In this document: positions 23,101-34,100 of the stretch, piece by piece
Layout of the letters: every line of letters starts with the position of its first letter
Position numbering within the stretch: position 1 is the first letter of the stretch
From: Paracyclopina nana
Lineage: Eukaryota; Arthropoda; Copepoda; Cyclopoida; Cyclopettidae
Direction of reading: 5' to 3'
Length of the DNA: 64,000 nucleotides
Assembly (NCBI GenBank): GCA_019096065.1
Contig: JAGUCH010000003.1
Coordinates: 6,758,001 to 6,822,000 of the forward strand
The notes under the pieces: generated by a model
The model's database searches: none
Told to the model about the DNA's origin: nothing
The model's input: the letters and a program-made list of their open reading frames with translations, nothing else
Program-made: the position numbers and the translations under genes

Positions 23101-23905
23101 GTAAAGGTATGTTATTGCAGCATTGTTTTCTTACCCTTTGGCGCATGCATCATGTATCATTCTGCTCTCTAGGCAACACCTTGTATACGCACCTACATCT
23201 TCGCAAGGACAAGTTTTCGATGAACAAAATTGTTATAATTGCTCAACAAATTGCCCAAGGAATGGGTTACCTTCACCATCGTGGCATTGTTCACAAAGAT
23301 CTCAAGACGAAAAATATTTTTTTGGAGAACGGACGAGCAATCATCACGGATTTCGGCCTTGTTAACGTTGCGCGCCGACTGTGTGCTCGTCAAATCGGCG
23401 AGTTTCATCCCAAAAGTCTGGCCCTGTACTTTGAACGGTTTGCATTAAGCATTGCTCTCTTTTCTTCGCACTTCTATTGACGTTTATTTTTAGCGAATGC
23501 ATGAGCATCCCAAAAGGCTGGCTTTGCTACCTTGCCCCAGAAGTAATGAGAACACTAAGGGTGCAGCCCACGGAAGGAGAGGACTTGCCTTTTACCAAGG
23601 CTAGTGATGTCTATGCTTTTGGCACCGTCTGGTTCGAGCTCCTGACAGGGGAATGGCCATGGAAGCACCAACCGCCAGAAACCATCATCTGGCTGGTGGG
23701 AAAAGGGATGAAGCCCACTTTAGCCAACTTATCAGCCTCGCGAGATGTGAAGGACATTTTGGTAATGTGTTGGACCTTCAAAGCCGAGCATCGGCCTGAC
23801 TTTACATTCTTGTCCAATTCTCTGGAGAAAATACCCAAAAAGAGACTGGCTCGCAGTCCATCGCACCCGGTACATCTTACCCGCTCTGCTGAGTCTACAT
23901 TCTGA
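20190..23905 (+). CDS. ksr: Kinase suppressor of Ras (KSR)
   Basis: Eight exons, join(20190-20385, 20446-20702, 20756-21971, 22035-22592, 22657-22854, 22912-23106, 23173-23437, 23494-23905), give 3297 nt and 1098 residues. KSR is the scaffold pseudokinase that brings RAF, MEK and ERK together. Domains in order are an N-terminal helical CA1 region (after a poly-Ala run), a long Ser/Thr/Pro-rich linker, a C1 zinc finger (about 532-577; HRFTKTFKPGKCNHCAEYM, then CKECKFRCHRDCELHVPPSC) and a kinase-like domain (about 790-1070). That domain contains GSGRFS, VAVKIL, TRHENVILFMGACMNPP, IVHKDLKTKNIF, ITDFGL and WLCYLAPEV. The HKD in place of HRD is typical of KSR. The VAVK lysine is retained, unlike mammalian KSR1. 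The last residues (RLARSPSHPVHLTRSAES) closely resemble insect KSR. Two introns (60 and 63 nt) are stop-free multiples of three. An alternative donor after 23380 would remove 19 residues of the activation segment. Confidence 0.93.
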
Positions 23906-26608
23906 TATTCCAATCTCACCCCATTGACCCTCTATCCATTCTGCCGTGACCCCATCGTTGCCACTTTTTTGCATTATGTTTAATTGTGTGCATTGTTTAT
24001 TGATTGTGACTAGTCATTCAATGTGATCGAATAATCAACGAACCTATAATACAAACTATCGCAGTTCCCATGCTCCTCAGTCAAACACGATAAAATGTAA
24101 AAACGAGCTTGCAGCGTAAACAGGATGAAAGTGTAAACGCAAGTGGCCATGGTGAACATTCCTAAATATGCTGGGTTGATGCGTAGTTTCGCTCTTATTA
24201 TAGGCAAGTTGCATAACCTAGCGTATCAAGAGCTTATCTTTCAGCGCTCCTACTGCAGCAACTCACTTTCTTCCCTCATATTTGCCATTCTGGTCTAAAA
24301 AGACCACCAAATGGAGTGGCCATTAGCATGAAGCGGAAATCTTGCATAAGCATCGGTCGGAATTTGTCTCAGCAAGCTTCTTTATGCAGGGTAGGGTGCC
24401 GCAACATAAACCGGTCGCAGAGCAAACCTGAAAGAAGATTTGTGTCTATCTACGCAGCATTTCATTTCAACGGGGCCGACGATCGAGCCTCCGTCTGCTT
24501 ATTTGGCCAACTTGGGGGCTCGCCGCACAACGTGTACGAATATATAGCTGCTGCAGCTTCGCGCATGCCGTACAAACTATATATACGTAGCCGTACGCCC
24601 GGCCAACCGGACTCCAAGGTCGCAAAAAAGCTGCGCAATTGCTAAAAAGCGTTTTCATACAGAGCGTCCTTCCACAAATTCTGAATGAAAAAATAGACTC
24701 AAAAATCACATTTTTACGCCTTGACAATACGGTTTTTTGCTGCGAATGTTGCTAAAGCTGCAACTCGATGCAGCGTTGGCCTTGATTATCCATATCTACG
24801 CAACTTATGGCGCTCTTTGTAATTTCAGCTGGAATCCCACGTGCGTTCAGGTGCTGGCGAGTAATGCGCATGATAGCTAGGTGGGTCGTTCCCTACGAAA
24901 ATGCCTGTGAATGAATTGTTGCAGTTGGGAGCGAAGAGCCACGAGGCGAGACGCAATAGAGGCCGGGAAACTCCTCGTATCGTATACATGATAGCACCGC
25001 CGCCATGTAGCGTCAGTGCAGTCCAAGCCGCAAAAGTAAGCAAGCTATAATAAACACGAGAGCTAGTTTCGCAAAACTTGCTCGCCTCAATTCCCTGACC
25101 GTTAAAAGAAGAAGCGCTTGATCAGTCCCAAACACAGTTGCCTTCAAGGCACCCCCTGCTACGCATCTCTCTCGCAAAAGGTAATTAATTCAGATACATC
25201 AAATGTAAGATGCAGCGTCGCTAGCATGCGCAATTAAGAGTTGCTATGAACATGTGGCTCATGATAATTGCGTGGTGGCCCACTTGGAAAAAATCCGCTT
25301 AAGATTTTGAACGAGTCCAGCGGCTTTCTTTTTACTACGCGCGTGTCTAGAACGTGCATGTAAAAAGTGGCACCACCGTCGAGGTAGCTTTCTATTGGCT
25401 TTCGAGAGGCCTGACGCAGCTCCTCGATTGGCCTCTGTTAAGGCTGAAACGCAGATGTCATGCCGAAGCTCGCTCGTAGCAGCCACATTTATATTCATAT
25501 CCGAAAAACAATGTCTGTCCATCATCAGAGCCAAGAGGAAGCTAACGTACGCGTAAGTCCACTTTGAACTAGATCATAGACTTCTTTATGCATGGCACCA
25601 TAGCGTTGCTCAGGACAGAGAAATTCGGGGCGCTGCTACTGCAATGAAACGAACCGGCACGCATCAGGCTTCACCCACATTTATATAAATCATTTTGCCC
25701 CGCTTTGCTGCATATCACACACTTGCCACGAAGACGCGTGACATCGAAATGAAAACATAATTCAGGGTTTTAAAAGTGGGTTTAGATTGTATTTTCAAGC
25801 CTTTTTCCGAGGCCTGACACACAATGTAAGATGGACTTGGCCTAAGAACTGTTGGCAAGCAAAGCTACAAAAATGCAGTTTCTAGGAAGGCTTCAACGGT
25901 CAAAGTTATGTAACAAGTACGGGTGGAACTTTGAAAGCTTAAAAGTAAGACCTGTATTTACTATTTTGCCGGTGAATTAAGCATATAGGTATAATGTTGA
26001 ATTTTGGGTGCACGTGTTGCTCATGTCGCTTAACGCTCGTACGTTCATGTTCGATGCATGCCACCTTGGGAAGCAAACATGGGGGGTGCATTTTCGGGCA
26101 AACATGTTTTTGACACACATTCCTGTTCAAGGATGTTGGCCAAGGAAACAAATGATCAATTATGATCTCGCAGGCGGGCGTAGATAATGGAAAAATGGAT
26201 GAGCTATCGCTGCTAATCCTAAGAAAATTTTCGGAAATTAGCTTCTTGCCTCGTCTCTGGATCGTGTCATGCATTTTAGCCTTTGCCAATGGAAAATCCT
26301 TCAGACTTGAGATGTAGCAGAAAAGGAAAGATATCACGCCACCCTAGCTAACGTACGGTGACGTCACGCGCGCGCATCGTACGATGTTATGCAGTATATG
26401 GTGCCATAGCTCCGAGCCAGTAAGAGCGGTGCCATGGCTGCGATAAGCTGGTCCCATAAATAGAGACTCCTCAGCAACAACTGCTGTTATACACGCCGTG
26501 CTCAAAGTTTGTTGCGAATCCGTTGGCTGATGTCTCTCCCTATATTTGCTTTGCAGTGCATGAACTACAAATTGTGCTGCTGTGATACATACTAAAGCCA
26601 TATTCGAA
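23906..26608. other. Intergenic sequence between KSR and lipin
   Basis: About 2.7 kb without a supported gene. A TATA-like TTTATATAAAT lies near 25680, about 0.9 kb before the lipin ATG. A pyrimidine-rich acceptor-like site (ATATTTGCTTTGCAG) ends about 50 nt before the lipin start, suggesting a spliced 5' leader. No repeat or RNA gene was recognised. Confidence 0.4.
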
Positions 26609-29600
26609 ATGAGTTTTCGAAACGTGTTCTCCAACATAAGGGCTTGGTACAACGAGATTAACCCCGCAACTTTAACTGGTGCCATCGACGTCATAGTGGT
26701 CGAGCAAGAAGATGGAACCTACATGTCATCACCTTTTCATGTCAGATTTGGGAAACTTGGCGTTCTCAAAGCAAAAGAGAAAATCGTAAGTCCCACTCAA
26801 ATAGCACAATGACTTGAGCATATAGCAACTGCATTTTTAAGGCGCGGCACGCAGCAAGCTCCTATTTTTTCAATTGTCCACAATTATAGCGGCTGAGCTC
26901 GAATTTTAATTAATTACTTTTAAATTAATCTAAATCAAATTAATTTTAGGTTGACATCGAAGTCAACGGCCAACCCGTTGATATACACATGAAGTTGGAT
27001 GACAATGGTGCTGCCTTTTTTGTAGAAGGCCTTGATAATGCGGATTCCCTTGAGCCGGAATTGGCAACCTCTCCTTTGCCAAGTGCAATGCTAACCCCAA
27101 AAGCATGGAGCGAGCCAGAGCGCGAAGCTTGTAGTCGATCACTATTCACAGACCTTAATGGCCAAGAAGCCCTTGAAGAGGTCGACGATGCGTCGTCTTC
27201 ATTTGCCAAAACCAAGCTGAACAGGAGCAGGCGAAAGCGGAAAATGAGACCGAAAACCTCCAAGGATCCATTATTCTTTGACTCCGCAGAAGAGGCAATT
27301 CTGATAGACGACGCAGCTCAAGACGCGTCTGGAGAGTCCTCAGGAAATGACAACGAACAAAGCTCCATTCTAGACCCTGATGTCGTTCACAATTCGCTCC
27401 TTCTGTCACGACTGCATCTTCCAGATAACCTCAAATCAATCATCGCAGATGAGAATTCAAACAGCAACGTTATAAGCGCTGGCACCTCCCTTCCAATCAA
27501 TATACTTGAGCAAAAAGTTCATTACTTCAGCGAGCCAGAAATGTCACCCACAGGGTCACCTTTGGGCTCAAGACCGGGCTCACCCATCATGTCGGATACC
27601 GAGTTCGAGACCAGCAGTTGCAGGCATGGCGGGCAACGAGGCCAGAAAGAAAGTGAGCAAAACTGGGAGTGGGGCAAGCTGCCTTCAACTACGCCAGTTC
27701 AACAGCCGCGTCACCATCACCCTTCAGAGCCCATATCCTCTTCTCAAGAAAAGGTCCAAGCTTCGGAAAGGCGATCCGGATGGGGAATTTCAGCCTACTT
27801 ATTTGGCAGCCAACAACGACATGAGCAGCAGCAGAAAAAATGCAATAACGAAGTTGGGGTCTACTTGGACGATCTCAAAAATGACGATGAAGAGATGCTC
27901 AAAATCTACCTAGGAAACCGATCACGGTCTAACACTATGTCCAGGGACGCAGACAACGATGATGCAGAGTCTGGAAAAGGACCATCGTTGCCAATGAGCC
28001 CGAACCTGGTTGAGGGTGCCATGGGGTATCTGGATGACAGCTACAAAAATTTGCCACCTGTGGATTTATCATTTTGCGGAGGCCTCTCAGAAGATGTGGA
28101 ATTTTCTCCAACTTTGTTCGAGCAAAGCAAAGTCACGTTTGATGACTTTGTCACCCAAATTGAACAGAGACCGTCCATCTTATCCGATCCTAGCTTGGTG
28201 GTGAGAGTGAAGAACAATTACTATAAGTGGGAAAATGCAGCTCCCATCATCATGAGCCATGTCTTATACAGCCGATCACTACCTGCCCACTTGATAGATA
28301 AGCTAAAGAGTAAGCCAGCCAAGTCCGGAGAAAAGTCCGTTGACCGCTCCAAGAAGTCCTCTTGGTGGCCTTTCGGATCCAGACGCGAAAGAGAGCTAGA
28401 TGAGAGTAATGAAACATCACAAAATCAGGCAGCCATCAAAGAGGATCAAGCTCCTTCCTCAAATGTAAGCATAGTCCTGGAGGACTGCCCCACGCCTCAC
28501 AAGCAGCGCCAGGACACGACCAGCTCCTCATCTGACGAAGATACAAGTGCCTTTAACAAAGACAGTCTTCGTTACAAGAAGACTCTCAGACTTTCATCCG
28601 ATGCCATAGTAAGTGAAATATCATTAGTAATATAGGGCAGAAAAATAATAAGTTCTACTTTTTTGCAGAAATGCCTGAACCTCCAGAAGGGCTCAAACGA
28701 AGTTCAATTCAGCGTCACAACGGCCTATCAGGGCACCACAAGATGTTTTTGCCATGTCTACTTGTGGCAACACACAGACAAAATCGTCATTTCTGACATC
28801 GACGGAACCATTACCAAGTCTGACGTACTGGGCCATGTTCTTCCCATTATTGGCAGGGACTGGGCTCAGTCCGGTGTTGCCTCTTTGTTCACCAAGATAG
28901 TTAATAACGGGTATCACATAGTCTATCTTTCTGCTCGTGCCATTGGACAGGCCTCGATTACCAAGGAGTACCTCACCTCTATAAAGCAAGGGGAACTGAA
29001 CCTTCCGGACGGGCCCATCTTCCTCAATCCCACCTCCTTGGTGAATGCTTTCCATCGCGAAGTCATTGTCAAGAAACCTGAGGAGTTCAAAATTGCTTGC
29101 CTCCGGGATATTCGCAGAATCTTCCCAGAGGATAAAAATCCCTTCTACGCTGGCTACGGAAATCGAGTCAACGTGAGCATTTCTATAATTGTTAAATTAA
29201 CTTTGAAACATTTGATGTACTCCTAGGATGTGTGGGCGTACCAAGCAGTTGGCATTCCCATGTCACGTATTTTTACCATCAACCCCAAAGGAGAGTTGCG
29301 ACATGAGCTCACCAATGCATTCCAAACCTCGTAAGTAATATTTATTGCGCAAAATGTATTGGAAGCATCATATAGGGGTAGTAGCATGAACTGATAAGTG
29401 CTCATAACTTCTTTAGTTATGAGGACCAAAGCCTGGATGTGGATCGCTTGTATCCTTCGCTGGAGGCCCGATTGACCCTAGCAGAAAGTTTGGGCCAATC
29501 AGTCTCCAGTCCTAAGGCTCTGCAGCAAAGGCCCATAGCTGATATTATGCAATCTGATGTTGATGATGCCTCATCCAAATGGACTCCTCGTCCTCTCAAG

Positions 29601-30154
29601 TCTGATATGGATGACGAGATTTTCGAAATGTCTAGCAATGAAAGCCGTCCTGATGACGACGTGGATGTAAGCGCCAGCGAGCAATTCGATGCCGAATCAA
29701 TTTATGCCGATGCCCTCAGTCGTAAAGAGAGCTTTGTAAGCACATTTTACTTTTGTGAAAGGGAGTGAAACTGCATGTTTGAATTGCGTCGAAAACCTTG
29801 TTTGAGAGAGTTTTTCCTTGGTGCCCTATTTTTTTCCTGCTAAGTGCACTTTCCAGTAATACCCGCTTCATGTTTTTGGGAGGTTTGCTTTTTTCCTCAA
29901 GTATATACGTACATTCGATTTTTTTCTTTTTAAGGTATGGCAGAATGGTGGCTATTGCTGACCATGTTTTTCCTCCAATCCAAGATGATGACAATTATGC
30001 CAATTTGAACTTGGACTATTCAAGTTTCACTTACTGGCGAGAGCCTCTGCCAAGAGTCCAGGAGGAAAATAGTGCCATAAATACCTTGGGCAAAAAGGCA
30101 AACATATTGCCACTTAGCACGTCATCTGAGGAGCTGAAGCTTAATGCTCTGTGA
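26609..30154 (+). CDS. lpin: Lipin, Mg2+-dependent phosphatidate phosphatase
   Basis: Six exons, join(26609-26785, 26950-28608, 28669-29172, 29227-29330, 29417-29764, 29935-30154), give about 1003 residues. Lipin dephosphorylates phosphatidate to diacylglycerol at ER membranes and also acts in the nucleus. The N-Lip domain is residues 1-110 ([20 protein letters not shown], then [14 protein letters not shown]). A basic nuclear-signal-like [11 protein letters not shown] follows near residue 130. The middle is acidic and Ser-rich. The C-Lip/LNS2 HAD domain carries the DIDGT catalytic motif at about 655-659, then [36 protein letters not shown] and AGYGNRVND. The exon 5-6 junction is uncertain: the strong donor after 29735 (GTAAGC) is out of phase with the last exon, so I used the weaker in-phase GTGAAA donor after 29764. 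Confidence 0.92.
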
Positions 30155-30292
30155 AAATCTTGTCCTTTGAAAAGATTGGAAAAAAGCAGCCCCTGCAACC
30201 CAACAACCTTATCGTAATCTTCCATACAACTTTGCTTCATACCTGCGATATTTCAACTGTTCTGTCATATTTTTTACATGCTTTTCACCAAA

Positions 30293-30298
30293 AATAAA
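30293..30298 (+). terminator. Poly(A) signal of lipin
   Basis: AATAAA lies 139 nt after the lipin stop codon, before the MITE at 30386. Confidence 0.6.
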
Positions 30299-30385
30299 CC
30301 GGTGATCAATGCAGCTTCTTATTAGTCTCAAAAAGGATGTTCCATACACCTGTTTGCATTTTCACGTGAAATTATACGCTGGCTT

Positions 30386-30829
30386 CAGGGTGACCAGAAA
30401 ATTTGAGCGGGCTGTAGCCAGATTTTTCTCTAAAATAGCCACATTTGGCTATCTCAGAAAAAAGACTCAAAATAGCCACAAATTACCAAAAATAGCCACA
30501 TTTTTCTGAAGTTTCATGATGATAATAATTATTATGAAAATTTGATCCAATTTTTGGGATTTTTGTTGCTGAAATCAAAAGTGAAATAATGATTTTCACC
30601 TTTTTTTGGTTGGCAAAAGATATAAAAAAGTCTGCCGTTTTTGCAAATTTAATTTTTTTCCCTAACTTTTTTTGCAGATTTTCAAGCGTTTATTAAGTAA
30701 AAATATCAAATAATTGGGCTTTTCAAAAATAGCCACAAATGGCTATGGCTATTCGGCCTAAATTTGCGCAGCCACACATGGGTCAAAAATAGCCACTTTG
30801 GCTATAAATAGCCACATCTGGTCACCCTG
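30386..30829. mobile_element. hAT-type MITE, 444 bp, with 8-bp target duplication
   Basis: The ends are perfect 13-bp inverted repeats, CAGGGTGACCAGA and TCTGGTCACCCTG. Both ends are flanked by GCTGGCTT (30378-30385 and 30830-30837), an 8-bp target-site duplication typical of hAT transposons. There is no coding capacity. The interior repeats AATAGCCACA-like words at least six times, some in opposite orientation, giving subterminal repeats of the kind bound by hAT transposases. The perfect duplication suggests recent insertion. Confidence 0.85.
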
Positions 30830-30837
30830 GCTGGCTT

Positions 30838-31121
30838 CATAGTCAATTACAAAGTTGCCGATAAACAAAAATTAGTAATAAAGCGGAACAATCGGTTTTA
30901 CAACACGCAACCTCTATGTCAAAATTGAGTTACTGCTAATTGATGTTTTCCTCTTCTAAGCCCTAAGCTTTTTTGGGGAAAACATCTTAAAGAAATTAGT
31001 GTTACGAAAAAAAGTCGTACTTTTTGCCAACTGCCATCTGCAGCCATTACGACCGCCACCAATGGGAAAAGTTCAAGCACCAAAACATGCTCGGTAATCA
31101 TCCAGTCTCACATTTCCTACT
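30838..31121. other. Presumed upstream region of the fucosyltransferase gene
   Basis: Just under 300 nt between the MITE and the GT11 start codon, holding the likely promoter and leader. No specific element was identified. Confidence 0.35.
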
Positions 31122-34100
31122 ATGGCACCAGCAAAAGGAAAATCCAGCATTGAGTATTTCGGAGGCCGAGGAGACCTCAGCAGTGTATCGAGGCTACACA
31201 AGCTTGGCATCATTGGCAAATCCACGGCCTCGGAGAGACTTTGCCTAGCAGCTAAGAGTGTAATCAACGTCGCCCTTGATGTCGGTCTGATGCGTTGGTC
31301 ACTAATGGCAGTGTTGCCTTTCGTCATTTTGGCCATTATTTCGTCCCAAGTTGGAGTGACAAGTTCCACGCAAACAATCATCAGCGTGCCTAAGAACTTT
31401 TGCGAGCTGGATAATCGAGACTCGTGCACAGGTGGCAAGTGTATTCGATATGATCCGCGAAAGTTCAAAAATTCCCCCTCCATCATGACCTATTTTCCCG
31501 GTGGAAGACTTGGCAACAAAATCTCGGCTTACCTCTCCCTGCTCTGGATGAAGCTGGAGTTTGGCTTCGATACTTATTTCGAAAAAGAGTCATTCGATGT
31601 AAGTCACGCGTGACTTCCACGTATGTTTCTAGAGGAAAATGCATTTTAAACGGCGGATTAACTTTGAAAGTTTTTAAGTGCGCACTTCCAAGTAATATAT
31701 ATATTTTGCAAAAGCACCGCATTACTTAACTCGTCCAGAGACAAATTAGCCATTCCTTTTTTACCGCAAAGCTGAGCACGAAAATATGCATATGCATTAC
31801 GCGGCACCCTGCGGCATATTATTACGACAAATGCATTAGTGATCCTAACAAATCTAAAATTACTTTCCAGTTCATGAGCTCCATATTTGCCAACATAAAC
31901 GGAACTGTTAATGTCTTGGAAGACTCTCTATGCGATTGGACTCAATTCCCGTTTGAGAAATACGAGGGCAATATGGAGCTTCTCGGAGGCGAGGAGTGGC
32001 TAAAAGGTCGGGCCATTGAATTGTACATTTCAAAAGCCAATTTCATGAGGCATGAAATACAGGGTGGAAGAAAATTCTACAAGAAATACAAAGGCGAAAG
32101 TATGAGAGCTTTGACGTTTCAGCCTCAATTTCTGAGATATGCAGAGATCAATCTGCAAAATATTGCCAAAAAGGTATAATTTCGTATTATTAGTCCTGGA
32201 CATGCATGCTTACGAATTCTATTCTTGCCATCTCGTGGGGTGAACTTTTTATGTTAGAAGTCAAGTCATTTTAAGTTAGACACACCAAGTTACTTTAGGT
32301 AAGACAGCATCTATGCTTTAGTGTAGACACCTTTTGGCATAGTTGGATTTTGTTATAAAGTCAAGATATTTTAATTTAGACACCTTTTGGCATAGCACTT
32401 TTAGCGCAGACAAATTTCAGTGACTGGTATACTTTAAGATAGACACCTTTTGGCACAGTACTCTTTGAGTAGACGCAAATTAGTGACTAGTATGTTTTAT
32501 GTTAGACATCTTTTGGTAGAGTACTTTTAGTTTAGACACATCAAGACGTTTTAGGTTCGACACCTTTTGGTACAGTACTTTTAGCTTAGACATACCAAGA
32601 CGTTTTAGGTTCGACACCTTTTGGCTTAGTACTATTAGCTCAGACACACCAAGACGTGATTAGTAATTTGTCAGAGTGACAAGACTTTATTCAAGAAAGC
32701 AGACAAATTGTTGGCATTTTGCATAAAACAAGTATTGCTCTTTTACATTAATTCAAATTATTATACTTTATGCTTTATGAGGGTTTCATATAAGAATTAT
32801 GAGGGGACTTTTCTAGTGGGGTGTCTTACCATGTCTAATCTAATAGTGATATGATAAAAGGTATCTAACCTAAAACGTCTTGGTGTGTCTAAGCTAATAG
32901 TACTGTGCCAAAAGGTGTCGAACCTAAAACGTCTTGGTTTGTCTACTCTAAAAGTACTGTACCAAAAAGTGTCTAACATAAAATGTTCCTGTCACAAAAA
33001 TAGTGTCTACTTAAAAAGTGCAATGCCAAAAGTTGTCTAACCTAAAGCATACCAGTTATTAAAATGTGTCTAACCTAAAAGTACTATGCTAGTGTGTCTA
33101 AATTAAAACATCTTGACTTTATAACAAAATCCAACTATGCCAAAAGGTGTCTATGTTAAAACATGATAGTCATGAAAAATGTGTCTAACCTAAAATGACT
33201 ATGCTAAAAGATGTCTAACTTATTCTGACTGTACAAAATGTGTCTAGCTTAAAGATGGCACCCATCTCGTGCAATTGCTTTCGGCTCAATCTAAGTTTGG
33301 CAAAATTCGATACGCGGACTGGAATAAAACTCAGTTAAGCATGTGTTGAGTCCAGACAAGTCTGCCCAAGCAGATCAGTACAAAGAAGCTTCACTTTGAT
33401 CGAGACAAGACTCAAGAACGAGCCTGGAGGCGATCCGACGCCGTTTTCACGCCAAGAACAGATCCTTGAATATCAAGGTCAATCACTCACGGTAAACAAA
33501 GGCCCCTCTGACAGGCCTAGAACGGCCTTACAATGCAAAAGGCCGTGACTCAGAAATAAAAGACGTGTAGTCAGTTTGAGCGGTAAAATCAGAGTGTTTA
33601 TTATTCTCATCTCGCGCGCGATATCGGAATATTACAGTAAGCTTCACTCAACCTCGTCAGATTCCCCCCCCCCGTGACCTCAGGATTTGTAGGGCACAAC
33701 CAAGCCAGAGGTTGACCTTGTGGGGTGGAGATTGCCATTAATTTGTCATTTGCTTCGACGGCTAGCTGCACATTAGGGCCATTGTGCAGTCGTGTGAGCC
33801 ATTTTAAGTTTTGGGTGAGGCTGACTGCTGCTGCGTGGAAGGGGGCACAGGCGTAGAAGTCCTCCATTAGCCTCATGAAGGGGACCTCCATGTGATGATG
33901 AGGCCGATGGCCCCGGAAGCGGCAGCGAGAGCAGACTTCCACTAGCAATGGACAGACTGCCATCACATGTTGTTTGGATTGACAAGGCGGATAAATGCAT
34001 TTCACTTTGCGTTTGCAGTTTTCCACTGGGATCGGCATTTTTCGGCTTACTTTTTCTTTCAGGAGGTCTCTGTCGTCCGCGGCTGCCGCGGACAATTCTT

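Noticed and set aside
24316-24645. Open frame in the KSR-lipin gap
   Set aside because: It has no conserved motif, no splice context and shadow frames on both strands; it looks like chance.
30386-30829. CRISPR-like array suggested by repeated AATAGCCAC words
   Set aside because: The spacing is irregular, both orientations occur, the setting is eukaryotic, and terminal inverted repeats with an 8-bp duplication explain it as a MITE.
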